The notes: generated by a model from the letters alone, not told the origin. A stretch of 64,000 bases of DNA from Nonomuraea montanisoli (GCF_013363975.1 NZ_JABWGN010000006.1:372001-436000), one strand, 5' to 3'. Shown: positions 22,576 through 31,033, counted from the stretch's first letter. Program-made: numbers and translations.

Positions 22576-23406
22576 CTAGGGCCGGGCGGGCGGGCTCAAC
22601 CGCCCGGTCAGGAAGGCGATGATCTCGTCCCTGGCCTGGAGCGTGGGATGTCCCTCCTCGTCGACGAGGTGGGCGGTGACGACGCTGTGGGGGGTCTCGA
22701 CGACGTCGGCGAAGAACGGCGGCGGGCTGGTGCCGGCCGCGCCACCCGAAAGGACGCGGCCGTCGAAGGCGTCGCCGAGCAGCGCCCGGTAGGCGGCGAA
22801 GCGCTGCCCGGTGCACCAGCGGTCGTCGTCGAAGCGGTAGGCGAGGACCGTCAGTCCGTCGCGGGTGAGGCGGTCGCGGACCGCGCGCGCGTCCTCGTCG
22901 CTGATCTCGAGTCCGGCGGGGTCGTCCAGCGGCAGCGACGGGTGGTTGACCACCGGCGCGATGACGGCCGGCTCCAGTGCCATGGTCAGCGCGAAGTTGC
23001 CGGTGAAGCACAGTCCGATCGCGCCGACGCCCGGACCGCCGCATTCGGCGTGGGCCTGGCGCGCGAGCCCGCGCAGCCAGGCCGTGACCGGGCTGGTGCC
23101 GCCGCCGGCGAACGCGCGGAACTCGGCGCTGACGCACGCGCGGCGCACGACCTGCCTGCCGGCCTCGGCCGTGGGGTAGGCGCCGTCGACGCCGAACAGT
23201 GAGGGGACATGGACGGTGAAGCCGGCGTCCCGCACCCACCGCGCCAGCCGAAGGACGTCAGGGCTGATGCCCGGCATCTCCGGCATCAGGACGACGGCCG
23301 GCCCGGAGCCGGCGGCGTACACGGTCTTCACCACCCCGTCCACGTCCACGAGTCGGCGGGAGAAGTCGGTGATGGCCTCGTCGAGGGGGCGGCCGGCAGC
23401 GTTCAT
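22576..23406 (-). CDS. Dienelactone hydrolase family protein
   Basis: A 276-residue alpha/beta hydrolase. GVGAIGLCFTGNFALTMAL is the nucleophile elbow with Cys in place of Ser, as in dienelactone hydrolases. FDDDRWCTGQRFAAYRALLGDAF is near the acid, and HPTLQARDEIIAFLTGRL carries the C-terminal His. The N-terminal part (PAVVLMPEMPGISPDVLRLARWVRDAGFTVHVPSLFG) is typical. No signal peptide. ATG 23406 is preferred because the longer upstream frame is the shadow of the GlxA gene. It is divergent from a GlxA-type regulator (97 bp), which may control it. The substrate is unknown. Confidence 0.88.
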   Translation of the reverse strand: MNAAGRPLDEAITDFSRRLVDVDGVVKTVYAAGSGPAVVLMPEMPGISPDVLRLARWVRDAGFTVHVPSLFGVDGAYPTAEAGRQVVRRACVSAEFRAFAGGGTSPVTAWLRGLARQAHAECGGPGVGAIGLCFTGNFALTMALEPAVIAPVVNHPSLPLDDPAGLEISDEDARAVRDRLTRDGLTVLAYRFDDDRWCTGQRFAAYRALLGDAFDGRVLSGGAAGTSPPPFFADVVETPHSVVTAHLVDEEGHPTLQARDEIIAFLTGRLSPPARP

Positions 23407-23502
23407 GGTGACAGCGTGGCCCGATCCCCCCGTACCGCGTGAGAGGCGGGATCGCCAGGTATGCGGGTAATCTCGCCACAGGCTGAGAGGGGGGAGGCGG
23501 GC

Positions 23503-24471
23503 GTGAGCGCGTTGCGGGTCGGTGTCCTGGCCTATCCGGGCTGCTTCGCGTCCGAGGTGTTCGGCGTGCCCGACCTGCTGACGATGGCCGCGCACGTCGC
23601 CGGGCCGGACGGCTGCGGGTATGAGGTGGCGATCGTCTCGCCGCGTCGCCGGGTCACCGCGTCGGGCGGCGCGGCGCTGGAGGTCGCACCGCTGCGCGAG
23701 GTGGACCTCCTCGTCGTGCCGGGGTTCGCGCTGGTGCCGGGCCTGGACGTGGACGCCGAGCTCGCGCCCCTGGCCCCTGAGATCGCGGCGATCCGGGCAC
23801 AGGCCGCGGCGGGCACGGTCGTCGTGTCGATCTGCGTCGGCGCGTTCCTGCTGGCCGAGGCCGGGCTGCTCCAGCGGCGCCGCGCCACGACGGCCTGGCT
23901 CCTGGCCGGGGAGCTGGCTCGGCGCTGCCCGGACGCCGACATCCGGCCCGAGTGTCTGGTCGTCACCGACACGGGGGTGACGACGACGGCGGCCTTCAGC
24001 GCCATGTACGACTTCGCGCTGGACCTGATCCGCCGGCACAGCGGCGCCGGCGTGGCGCGGGCGACCGCGCGGGTGGCGCTGCTGGACGATGCGCGATCGT
24101 CGCAGGCCCCCTACGTCGAGGCGCGCCTCCTGCCGCGGGCCGGAAACGCGTTCTCCCAGCAGGTCATGCGACGGCTGGACCAGAATCTCGCCGCCCGCTA
24201 CGACCTGGTCGCGTTGTCGCAGGCGTTCAGGGTCAGCACGCGGACGCTGCTGCGGCGCTTCGCCGAGGAGACGGGGCAGAGCCCGCTGGAGTACCTGCAG
24301 TCCTCGCGGGTCCGTCGCGCCCGCCACCTGCTGGAGACCACGGACCGGACCGTCGCCGGCATCTCGGCCGCGGTCGGATACCGCGACCCCGGCACGTTCG
24401 CCGCCCTGTTCGCCCGGCACACCGGACGACGCCCGAGGGACTACCGGGCGGCCTTCCGCCGTGCCGGCTGA
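23503..24471 (+). CDS. GlxA-type AraC regulator with DJ-1/PfpI domain
   Basis: A 322-residue regulator. Residues 1-185 are a DJ-1/PfpI-like amidotransferase domain: LRVGVLAYPGCFASEVFGVPDLL, LLVVPGF, and VVVSICVGAFLLAEAGLL, whose nucleophile-position Cys is residue 111. The C-terminal AraC domain has two HTHs: LVALSQAFRVSTRTLLRRFAEETGQSPLEYLQSSRVRRARHLLE and ISAAVGYRDPGTFAALFARHTGRRPRDYRAAF. GTG 23503 with GGGGGAGG upstream is preferred over ATG 23461, which would overlap promoter DNA. It is divergent from the dienelactone hydrolase gene and likely regulates it. Confidence 0.9.
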   Translation: MSALRVGVLAYPGCFASEVFGVPDLLTMAAHVAGPDGCGYEVAIVSPRRRVTASGGAALEVAPLREVDLLVVPGFALVPGLDVDAELAPLAPEIAAIRAQAAAGTVVVSICVGAFLLAEAGLLQRRRATTAWLLAGELARRCPDADIRPECLVVTDTGVTTTAAFSAMYDFALDLIRRHSGAGVARATARVALLDDARSSQAPYVEARLLPRAGNAFSQQVMRRLDQNLAARYDLVALSQAFRVSTRTLLRRFAEETGQSPLEYLQSSRVRRARHLLETTDRTVAGISAAVGYRDPGTFAALFARHTGRRPRDYRAAFRRAG

Positions 24472-24495
24472 CACGGCGGCGAACATGAAGCGGCC

Positions 24496-24692
24496 CTATC
24501 GGTCGGGCTTCCGGAACTCCAGCGTGTCGCCGGTGACCGGCTCGGTGAGCAACTCCTCCCACTCCGGCCGTGCGGTGCCGCGCTTGCCGGACTCCCTTCT
24601 TCCATCACCAGCTCGTCCTCACCGTCGGCCTCCAGGGCGTCGAGCTGGGGCTGCGGGTTCTGGCCGCGCGTCTGAGGCAGACGCCCGTTGGA
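24496..24692 (-). pseudogene. Possible frameshifted remnant of a small gene
   Basis: The 285-bp gap after the GlxA gene contains two adjacent protein-like minus-strand frames: NPQPQLDALEADGEDELVMEE, then in another frame KRGTARPEWEELLTEP followed by VTGDTLEFRKPDR and a stop at 24496-24498. Joined, they read as one plausible acidic protein end. No start codon is visible (a TGA lies upstream in the first frame). I do not recognise the family. It is probably the 3' part of a lost gene with one indel. Confidence 0.35.
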
Positions 24693-24756
24693 TCAAGGTC
24701 GCCTCCTCGCCGGGTGCCCCCGGTGGCGGTGCGGCTCTTTCACGCGATCGGCCGGG

Positions 24757-25953
24757 CTAACGCCGCCTGAGGACGAACGCCTGCGCATCGTCTGTCGTTC
24801 CGTTGATGGTGCCCACCGACCACAGGTCAGACGTTCCCGGGATCGTCGTGGTGTTGACGCTGCTTTCAGCAGCGCCGCGGCGGTCCTCCCGCGTCCACTT
24901 CTCGCCGTCGTAGTGGAGGAAGACGATCTCATCGGCCGGGCCGACGCCGCTTGCCCACACATGGTTCTTGCCCGCGGCTGTGACGCTGGTCAGGGAGACG
25001 TTCCAGGCGGGCAGCTTCACGGACTTCCAAGCGGCGCCGTCCCAGTGCATGACGAGCGGGACAGGAGGGACATCACTTCTCTTGTCGATGCATTCGCCCG
25101 ACTGGTAGTCCCGCTCTTGTTCGCTTGAGGAGATCTCTCCCACGGCCCACACGTCGTCGGGGTCGGTCTGCCAGACGCTCTTCAGCACCCCGCCGCGTAC
25201 GTGGGGGACCTGCCCGTTCCAGTTCGTGTGCGCCGGGCCCCTGTGCCAGATCTCGGGGGTGACCCCCTCGCATTTCAAGTGGTCTGTGGCGCCGACGATC
25301 CACTCGTGACCGCTCTTGAAGGAGATTGCGTTCAGCCTGGCGCCGTCGTAGTAGTCCTGCATCGTGAACTTCCTGCCGTCCCAGCGGACGACGAAGGGGA
25401 GTTGGGGGCCGTCACCGAGCAGCACCGCACGGCCTTTGTCCACGGCGATGTCGCGGAAGAAGAAGTTCTCGGCGATTCCGAACGGCTTGAAGGTCCTCCA
25501 GCGGCCGCCGCTTCGTCGGGCGAGCTTGGAACCAGCGGAAATCCAGACGTCATCCTGCCCGTCCACGTCGAGCGCGCTGAGGTGTTCCAACCTATTCCAC
25601 GGCAACGGAACGCGGGCCCAGGTCGAGCCGTCCCACCGCAGGAGAACGCCCCAGCCCAACTCGTCGTCCGCGCTGTCTTCGAACCCGATGGCCCACGCGT
25701 CACGCGGTCCAGGCGCCTTCACCTCGATCATCCCCGAGGCCGACGTGAGCTTCGGGACCTTGATGTCCTTCCACCGCCTGGACTGCTTGATCGGGTCACT
25801 CGGTGTTGGCGATGTGGTGGGCGGGGCAGAAGCGGTGGCCGCCGGAGAAACGGGAGGAGTGGGGGACCGCACGGCCCCGGGCGTCTCACCCGAACATGCC
25901 GCCGGCACGCCGAGGAAGGCAACCATCGCCGCCATTCGCCACATGATCGTCAC
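24757..25953 (-). CDS. Putative lipoprotein with beta-propeller-like repeats
   Basis: About 398 residues. The start region MWRMAAMVAFLGVPAACSGE has a lipobox (VPAAC), followed by a Pro/Thr/Ser linker. The rest is made of repeats of about 50 residues that end in D-x-W-A-x-G and begin with W-D-G-x-x-W: RDAWAIGFED, DDVWISAGS, DDVWAVGE, NHVWASGV and SDLWSVGT pair with LLRWDGSTWARV, VVRWDGRKF, MHWDGAAWKSV and LHYDGEKWTRE. This alternation is common in actinobacterial surface proteins and suggests a five-to-seven-bladed propeller. GTG 25953 is reported; ATG 25944 is equally possible. The function is unknown. Confidence 0.75.
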   Translation of the reverse strand: MTIMWRMAAMVAFLGVPAACSGETPGAVRSPTPPVSPAATASAPPTTSPTPSDPIKQSRRWKDIKVPKLTSASGMIEVKAPGPRDAWAIGFEDSADDELGWGVLLRWDGSTWARVPLPWNRLEHLSALDVDGQDDVWISAGSKLARRSGGRWRTFKPFGIAENFFFRDIAVDKGRAVLLGDGPQLPFVVRWDGRKFTMQDYYDGARLNAISFKSGHEWIVGATDHLKCEGVTPEIWHRGPAHTNWNGQVPHVRGGVLKSVWQTDPDDVWAVGEISSSEQERDYQSGECIDKRSDVPPVPLVMHWDGAAWKSVKLPAWNVSLTSVTAAGKNHVWASGVGPADEIVFLHYDGEKWTREDRRGAAESSVNTTTIPGTSDLWSVGTINGTTDDAQAFVLRRR

Positions 25954-26207
25954 ACTCGGCCATTCTTCCCGCCCGCCTTGGTGTCGTCCGATTTCTCCAG
26001 AAATATTGCTGACCTTCGGCATCAGGCACCGTAGAGGTCCCTGGGCACGCCCCCGTGCGAGGAGGCGGCCATCAAGGGGCGGACAGGACACGGGATTCGA
26101 GCTGGAGGTGCGTGGAGGGCGCGGCGGCCGGCGGGGTGAGGTTGAGGATCCAGTTGCCCAACCGACGGATCAGGCGGGTGCCGGGCGACCTCGCGGCGTG
26201 GCCTCGC

Positions 26208-26238
26208 TTGACCTTGACACTGTGACAAGGTCTTCACT
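26208..26238 (+). promoter_or_regulatory. MerR-activated promoter of the HEAT operon
   Basis: TTGACC (26208-26213), a 19-bp spacer and TTCACT (26233-26238). The spacer region holds the perfect inverted repeat GACCTTG (26210-26216) / CAAGGTC (26226-26232) with a 9-bp centre. This elongated spacer with a central dyad is the hallmark of MerR-family promoters. The second gene of the operon encodes a MerR protein, so autoregulation is very likely. The remainder of 25954-26207 shows nothing. Confidence 0.82.
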
Positions 26239-26259
26239 GATGCCAAGGAGGTGGTCCCC

Positions 26260-26928
26260 ATGGCTATGCCGAAACAGGACACGGATCTGTTCCCAGCTTT
26301 GCAGGGACTGGAGGCCGACGACTCGTCAGTGCGGCTGCGGGCGGCGCTGGCGCTCGGCACGAGCCCTGACCCGCGGTTCATCGACAAGCTCATCGAACGC
26401 TGCGCGATCGAGCCCGAATTCTCTGTGCGTGACATGCTGACGTGGGCGCTCACGCGCCACCCGGCGTCAATGACGGTCCCGGCGCTTGTCGAAGAAGTTC
26501 GCTCGGAGCATGCGCAGGCACGAAGCCAGGCGTTGCACACGCTGTCCAAGATCGGGGATCGGCATGCGTGGCCGGCGATCACACGGGCGCTCCTGCGCGA
26601 CGCCGACGATGAGGTGGCGCGGAGCGCTTGGCGGGCGGCGGTCGTGCTCGTGCCCGATGGTGAAGTGCCCGAGTTGGCCGCGGTGTTGTCGACGCAGCTC
26701 GGGCGCGGCGGGCGGGAGATGCGGCTGAGCCTCAGCAGGGCGCTGGTCGCGCTCGGTGAGGTGATCGTGCCAACGCTGCGCGCCGCGATGACGGATCCCG
26801 ACCCACAGGTACGCGCGCACGCGATCGCCACGGAGAAGCTGTTGCGCGACCCGGATGCCGGGGTGGCGTTCGCGATCGAGGAGGCCAAGCGTGTGGTGGC
26901 CCTCGGCGGCGCCGGCGAGGGCGAGTGA
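26260..26928 (+). CDS. HEAT-repeat protein
   Basis: A 222-residue, entirely helical protein made of HEAT/PBS-lyase-like repeats: DDSSVRLRAALALGTSPDPRFIDKLIERC, FSVRDMLTWALTRHPASMTVPALVEEVRSEH, ARSQALHTLSKIGDRHAWPAITRALL, DEVARSAWRAAVVLVP and QVRAHAIATEKLL. There is no enzyme motif. ATG 26260 follows AAGGAGGTG at ideal spacing. It lies between a MerR-type promoter and, six bases downstream, a MerR protein that carries HEAT repeats of its own. It is probably a binding partner or ligand-sensing component of that regulator (inference). Confidence 0.82.
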   Translation: MAMPKQDTDLFPALQGLEADDSSVRLRAALALGTSPDPRFIDKLIERCAIEPEFSVRDMLTWALTRHPASMTVPALVEEVRSEHAQARSQALHTLSKIGDRHAWPAITRALLRDADDEVARSAWRAAVVLVPDGEVPELAAVLSTQLGRGGREMRLSLSRALVALGEVIVPTLRAAMTDPDPQVRAHAIATEKLLRDPDAGVAFAIEEAKRVVALGGAGEGE

Positions 26929-26934
26929 CGGGCC

Positions 26935-27942
26935 GTGTTGATCGGTGATGTGGCACGGCGGTCCGGGGTCAGCGCCCGCATGCTCCGGCATTACGACTCG
27001 CTCGGCCTGGTGCGGCCGACGGGTCGCAGCGATGGCGGCTATCGCGAGTACTCCAGCGAGGACATCCGGCGGATCTTTCATATCGAGAGCCTGCGGTCGT
27101 TGGGGCTGTCGCTACGGGAAGTCGGGCGCGCACTGGATGATCCTGACTTCAGGCCCGCGGAGCTCGTCGACGACCTCATCCGCCAGACGCGAGAACGCAT
27201 CGCGGCTGAGACACGGCTGCTCACGCGACTGCACCGGATCGGCGCTGCCGAACCCACGAGTTGGCAGGACGTCCTCCAGGCCGTCGCGCTCCTGCAAGCG
27301 CTGGGGTCGAAGAGCGCCGGTAGGCGCCAACGCGCGGCCCTGTCCTCTGTCGAAGAGGGCCCGGTGCCGGTGGAAGCGCTGGTCGAGGCAGTGCTGAGCG
27401 AGACGGACCCGAACGTCGCCGGAGCCCTTCGATGGGCGCTGGCGCAATCGGGCGACGACGGATTGGCGCTGCTTGCGGAAGGGCTCGGCTCACCGGTGGC
27501 CGAGGTGCGCAAACGTGCCGTCCAGTCCATCGCCGAGATCTCGGACGGTACGGCGACCGCGCTGCTGCAGGAGGCCCTCACCAGCCCCGACATCGTGGTC
27601 CGCAGGTACGCGGCTCTGGCACTGGGGGCCCGTGGCGGAGCCGAAGCCGTTCCGACGCTCATCGACATGGTTGTCGAGGGGACGAATGACGTCGATGCGG
27701 CCGATGCCCTGAGCGCGCTGGCGAGTCGTCCCGCCTCGGCGGATCGGATCGCTTCCATGCTCGTCGATCGCCTCGACCATGACACCGTCGAATCGTCGGC
27801 ACGCCGACGGCTGACACAGGCGCTCGCGGACATCCCTGGAACCACAGCGTCACGAGCTCTCGCGGATCTGTCACATGACGAAGACCGTGCCGTTGCGCTT
27901 ACCGCGGCATACATCCTCGGGATACGCGAGCAGGCGTCATGA
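26935..27942 (+). CDS. MerR-family regulator fused to HEAT repeats
   Basis: A 335-residue two-part protein. Residues 1-75 are a MerR HTH (IGDVARRSGVSARMLRHYDSLGLVRPTGRSDGGYREY, IRRIFHIESLRSLGLSLREVGRAL). A dimerization helix runs to about 110, and residues 145-330 form HEAT repeats (VAGALRWALAQSGDDGLALLAEGL, VAEVRKRAVQSIAEISDGTATALLQEAL, VVRRYAALALGARGGAEAVPTLIDMV, ADALSALASRPASADRIASMLVDRL). MerR proteins normally have a small ligand domain here, so a solenoid effector region is unusual. GTG 26935 begins six bases after the HEAT gene; the stop overlaps the hydrolase start (ATGA). Confidence 0.88.
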   Translation: MLIGDVARRSGVSARMLRHYDSLGLVRPTGRSDGGYREYSSEDIRRIFHIESLRSLGLSLREVGRALDDPDFRPAELVDDLIRQTRERIAAETRLLTRLHRIGAAEPTSWQDVLQAVALLQALGSKSAGRRQRAALSSVEEGPVPVEALVEAVLSETDPNVAGALRWALAQSGDDGLALLAEGLGSPVAEVRKRAVQSIAEISDGTATALLQEALTSPDIVVRRYAALALGARGGAEAVPTLIDMVVEGTNDVDAADALSALASRPASADRIASMLVDRLDHDTVESSARRRLTQALADIPGTTASRALADLSHDEDRAVALTAAYILGIREQAS

Positions 27943-28778
27943 CCATGATCTACAAGTCAGAAGCCGGTGGACGCGAGCTCCTCGAGCACTACCGGCAGGC
28001 GCTGGAGGCATGGCCGGTTCCCGCCGAGCGGCTACGGGTGCCGACCCGTCAGGGCGAGACCTTCGTCCTCGCCTCCGGCCCGCACGACGCGCCGCCCCTG
28101 GTGCTGCTGCACGGTTCGGGCGCGAACGCGTCGATGTGGCGAGAAGATGTCGCCACCTGGTCTCAGAACTTCCGCACCTACGCCGTCGACCTCGTCGGCG
28201 AGCCGGGTCTGAGCGCGCCCTCGCGCCCCGCCCTGGACTCCGACGCCGTGGCACTCTGGCTGGACGACGTGCTGGAAGGGCTCAGGATCATCGAGGCCGC
28301 GTTCGTCGGCACGTCCCTCGGCGGCTGGACGGCCCTGGACTACGCCATCCGCCGTCCAGAACGGGTGACCCGCCTGGCGTTGATGTGCCCAGGCGGCGTG
28401 GGACGGCAGAAGGTCGGCTGGATGTTCAAGGCCCTGCTGACCCGCCTGTTTCAGCGCGGCGGACTGCGTGAGTCGGCGATGGAGGTCGCAGGACTGGACG
28501 GGGACAGGGACCGCCAGGCGCTCGACGCCGTCGTCCTGACGTTCACACACTTCAACCCGCGCAGAGAGAGGCTCCCGGTGTTCCCCGACGTGGCGTTGCG
28601 CGCTCTCACCATGCACGTCCTCGTCATCGTCGGCGGCCGTGACGTGATGTTCGACTCCCACCAGACCGCGCGGCGCGTGCGTGAGTGCATCCCGCACGCG
28701 ACCGTGCATCTGCTGCCCGAGGTGGGTCACGCTGTCTTCGGCCAGGCCGAGCCGATCGCCGCGTTCCTCCGGGCCTGA
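27939..28778 (+). CDS. Alpha/beta hydrolase
   Basis: A 279-residue alpha/beta-hydrolase-fold enzyme. HGSGANASMW is the oxyanion loop, FVGTSLGGWTALDYA is the nucleophile elbow (Ser), GGRDVMFDSHQTARRV has the Asp, and LLPEVGHAVFGQAEPIAAFL has the catalytic His. No signal peptide, so a cytosolic esterase, lactonase or C-C hydrolase; the substrate is unknown. ATG 27939 overlaps the MerR-HEAT stop, which makes it the third gene of that operon and the likely effector enzyme. A strong hairpin (28784-28808) ends the unit. Confidence 0.88.
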   Translation: MTMIYKSEAGGRELLEHYRQALEAWPVPAERLRVPTRQGETFVLASGPHDAPPLVLLHGSGANASMWREDVATWSQNFRTYAVDLVGEPGLSAPSRPALDSDAVALWLDDVLEGLRIIEAAFVGTSLGGWTALDYAIRRPERVTRLALMCPGGVGRQKVGWMFKALLTRLFQRGGLRESAMEVAGLDGDRDRQALDAVVLTFTHFNPRRERLPVFPDVALRALTMHVLVIVGGRDVMFDSHQTARRVRECIPHATVHLLPEVGHAVFGQAEPIAAFLRA

Positions 28779-28783
28779 GGGTC

Positions 28784-28808
28784 GCCCGAGGGGATCTCCC
28801 CCTCGGGC
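28784..28808 (+). terminator. Hairpin terminator after the HEAT/MerR/hydrolase operon
   Basis: GCCCGAGGGG, a five-base loop ATCTC and CCCCTCGGGC: a perfect 10-bp GC stem beginning six bases after the hydrolase stop. No U-tract follows, as is usual for actinobacterial terminators. Confidence 0.75.
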
Positions 28809-28836
28809 TCCGGGGTTGACTGGTAGAAGTCGTTGA

Positions 28837-29114
28837 TCAAGTGGTCTGTGTCCGAGCCAGTATGGCCTCCGGCAGCGTCACCATCCGGGTGATCCGGTCG
28901 GTGTCGGGTCGACCTCCGCCATCACCGGCATGACGCAGCGCACCCACCGCCGCCGGGGCGGCCCGCGCGCTCTTCGATGATGACGACCCCGCCTCCTCCT
29001 CGTCCAGGTCGTCGACGTCGTCGTCGAAGGCCGGGTGCCTGTCCTCGCTCATCCCCACATCCTTCGGAAAGATCGGGGGCTGCCCGGCACGACCACCTGT
29101 CCGATCCCCATCAC
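28837..29114 (-). other. Open frame of uncertain status beside the Tn3 fragment
   Basis: The reading frame that carries the transposase fragment continues for about 90 codons with a different character: acidic and low-complexity (HPAFDDDVDDLDEEEAGSSSS), then RITRMVTLPEAILARTQ before a stop. An internal ATG would start MSEDRHPAFDDDVDD. It may be the start of another gene joined to the transposon remnant, or non-coding. I do not recognise it. Confidence 0.25.
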
Positions 29115-29445
29115 TTGCCTTGGCCATCTCCGTGCCCGACTGCCGCTTGGGCGCCTGCCGCAGCCGCTCCAACTCCGAGATCCGCGCCCCCTCGGGAACC
29201 ACCAGCAGCCCCGACCACGCCTGCGGCAACCCCGCATCGGCGCGCTCCACCTGACGCGCCACCGTCGCATACAGACGCTCATCCGCCCGCGCCCGCACCG
29301 AGCCGACCAGCCGCTCCAGCCCCGTCACCCCGGCAGCAGCATCCGATGCCGGCGTAGCCACGCCACCGACTGATCGAACAACGCCGTCGGTCCTTCCGCA
29401 TGCGTCCACGCCCGCCCATACAAGAACGTCAAGAACCGCTTCGAC
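29115..29445 (-). mobile_element. Decayed Tn3-family transposase fragment (DUF4158 region)
   Basis: Two abutting minus-strand frames together match the N-terminal DUF4158 part of Tn3-family transposases: FLTFLYGRAWTHAEGPTALF with DQSVAWLRRHRMLLPG, then after a one-base shift VTGLERLVGSVRARADERLY, ATVARQVERADAGLPQ and VPEGARISELERLRQAPKRQ. The shift is at a GGGG run near 29326. The catalytic DDE part and the 38-bp terminal repeats of Tn3 elements are absent here, so it is a dead relic of about 110 codons. It lies about 0.5 kb from a tyrosine recombinase gene, marking an insertion-prone spot. Confidence 0.8.
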
Positions 29446-29593
29446 AGCGCCCGGCTCTCCCAGGACTCCCGACCACCGAAACCGTCCCTAGCAGCGCGAC
29501 CCCCAGAAGTCTGACGACCGATGATCAAGCCTGCGGCCCGGTGAGGGGCCGGCAGGGCGGGCCGGGGCCGTGCCCTGCCGGGTGCGGGGTGCG

Positions 29594-29830
29594 TCAGTTG
29601 CAGGGGCTGCTGGACCAGACGATGTAGCCGGACAGCCGGCCCCAGCTGGAGACCTCGCCGTCGCAGAACTGCGTCTTGACGCCGACGAGGTTGGTGCGGG
29701 CGGCGTCGGAGTAGTACTGGGTGTTGCACATGTAGCCGGCCGGGCAGGCGGGGGCGGCCTGCGCGCCGGCCGGTACGGTGGCCAGCGCGGCGGTGGTCAG
29801 GGCCGCGGCGACCAGGACGCGACGGATCAT
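29594..29830 (-). CDS. Small exported DUF6289-family protein
   Basis: A 78-residue precursor with a Sec signal (MIRRVLVAAALTTAALATVP, cleavage near AQA-AP) and a mature peptide of about 52 residues: CPAGYMCNTQYYSDAARTNLVGVKTQFCDGEVSSWGRLSGYIVWSSSPC. Four Cys should make two disulfides. The pattern C-x5-C...YYSD...VG...FCDG...WG...GY matches DUF6289 proteins of actinobacteria, small secreted proteins of unknown role. AAGGACC lies upstream of ATG 29830. It is alone, between the Tn3 relic and the recombinase. Confidence 0.82.
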   Translation of the reverse strand: MIRRVLVAAALTTAALATVPAGAQAAPACPAGYMCNTQYYSDAARTNLVGVKTQFCDGEVSSWGRLSGYIVWSSSPCN

Positions 29831-29986
29831 GGATGGTCCTTCCTCGAGCGGGGAACAGCACGAAGATCACGTTGATCGACATGATCCGTCCCGCGGGAAC
29901 GGAACGCAAGAGCGGCTCATCTTCGGCCGCGCCCCAACCACCCCAACCGCCCCGGCGGCCCGGCGGAGGCCACCGGCGCGGCGGGG

Positions 29987-31033
29987 TCAGCCGCCGCGCT
30001 TGGGTTCGCGCAGCAGCGGGTGGATGCGCATCGCCACCTCCAGCTCCCCCGGCAGCTCGTCGCGGTAGCGGCCGAGGGTGGACAGGTCGCTGTGGCCGAG
30101 GACCCGGCGCACGGCGTCCATGTCGACGGCGTCGGCCAGCAGATGGGTGGCCGTGGTGTGCCGTAAACCGTGAGGGGTCACCGAGCGGCGCTGGGCCGGC
30201 TCGACGCGCGCCTGCACCCGGTCGATCACTCCCTGGACGGCGCCGCGGGCCAGGCGCCGGCCGCGCCAGGACAGCAGCAGCGCCTTGCCGTCGGGGCCGC
30301 CGGCGGCCCGGTCGGCGACCAGGGGGCGGCCGCGGTCGAGGTAGGCGTCCAGGGCTTCGGCCACGGCCTGGGGCAGCGGGACGTCGCGGGTGCGGCCGCC
30401 CTTGCCGAAGATGCGCCAGTAGCGGACACCGTCGTTGGTGTAGAAGTCCTCGACGTTGGCGCGCACGAGCTCCGAGACGCGCGGGCCCATGGTGGACAGC
30501 AGCAGCACGATGAGCGCGTCGCGCGATTCCATGCGCTGGTCGCGGCGGCCCTGCTGAGGGGCCTCCTCCAGGGTGCGGGCGGCCCCGATGAGGCCCTGGG
30601 CCTGCTCGCGGGTCAGGGCGCGCCGTTCGGGGCGCAGGCCGCCGCGCTGGCGGGCGGTGACGGTGGAGACGGTCATCGGGTCGAGCTGGACCCAGCCGGC
30701 CAGCAGGGCGTGCTTGAACAGGGCCGAGACCGAGCGGCGGAAGCGGGCCTGGGAGGAGGGCGACTGGCCCGGCGTGGTGCCGTCGGCGGCGTGGGTGCGC
30801 CGCCCGTCGGGTTTGCGGGCGAAGGCCAGCAGAATGGCGTCGATGTCCTGGCCGGTCAGGTCGTCGAGCACGCGCTCGCCTCCGGCCAGGTCAACGAGCG
30901 TCGCCACGTCGCGGGCGTAGACCTCGGCGGTGGCGGGGGACAGGGCCCCCGTCAGCGTCCGTGCCCGCACCAGTTCCACGTAGCGGTCCGCCGCCTCGGC
31001 CACCGTGACCCGTTCGAGCTGCGCAGGCCGCAC
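29987..31033 (-). CDS. Tyrosine recombinase (XerC/D-like integrase)
   Basis: A 348-residue site-specific recombinase. Residues 8-130 are the SAM-like core-binding domain (VAEAADRYVELVRARTLTGALSPATAEVYARD). The catalytic domain has Arg in MGPRVSELVRANVED, Lys in FGKGGRTRDVPLPQ, His-x-x-Arg in TPHGLRHTTATHLL, His in VLGHSDLSTLGRYRDE and the nucleophile Tyr in GRYRDE, so all six catalytic residues are present. GTG 31033 has AGGAGGGGG upstream. It is the last gene in a minus-strand row after HoxX and HTH-MurA. A core-site-like inverted repeat lies just upstream (31063-31087). Confidence 0.92.
   Translation of the reverse strand: MRPAQLERVTVAEAADRYVELVRARTLTGALSPATAEVYARDVATLVDLAGGERVLDDLTGQDIDAILLAFARKPDGRRTHAADGTTPGQSPSSQARFRRSVSALFKHALLAGWVQLDPMTVSTVTARQRGGLRPERRALTREQAQGLIGAARTLEEAPQQGRRDQRMESRDALIVLLLSTMGPRVSELVRANVEDFYTNDGVRYWRIFGKGGRTRDVPLPQAVAEALDAYLDRGRPLVADRAAGGPDGKALLLSWRGRRLARGAVQGVIDRVQARVEPAQRRSVTPHGLRHTTATHLLADAVDMDAVRRVLGHSDLSTLGRYRDELPGELEVAMRIHPLLREPKRGG

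Noticed and set aside
22576..24486. A 636-residue minus-strand protein ending in the dienelactone hydrolase
   Set aside because: Only the last 276 residues are protein-like. The N-terminal part is antisense to the GlxA gene.
28837..31033. A complete integrative element or prophage around the recombinase
   Set aside because: There is no att duplication, tRNA target, excisionase, replication or structural gene nearby. Only a dead Tn3 fragment and the recombinase are seen.
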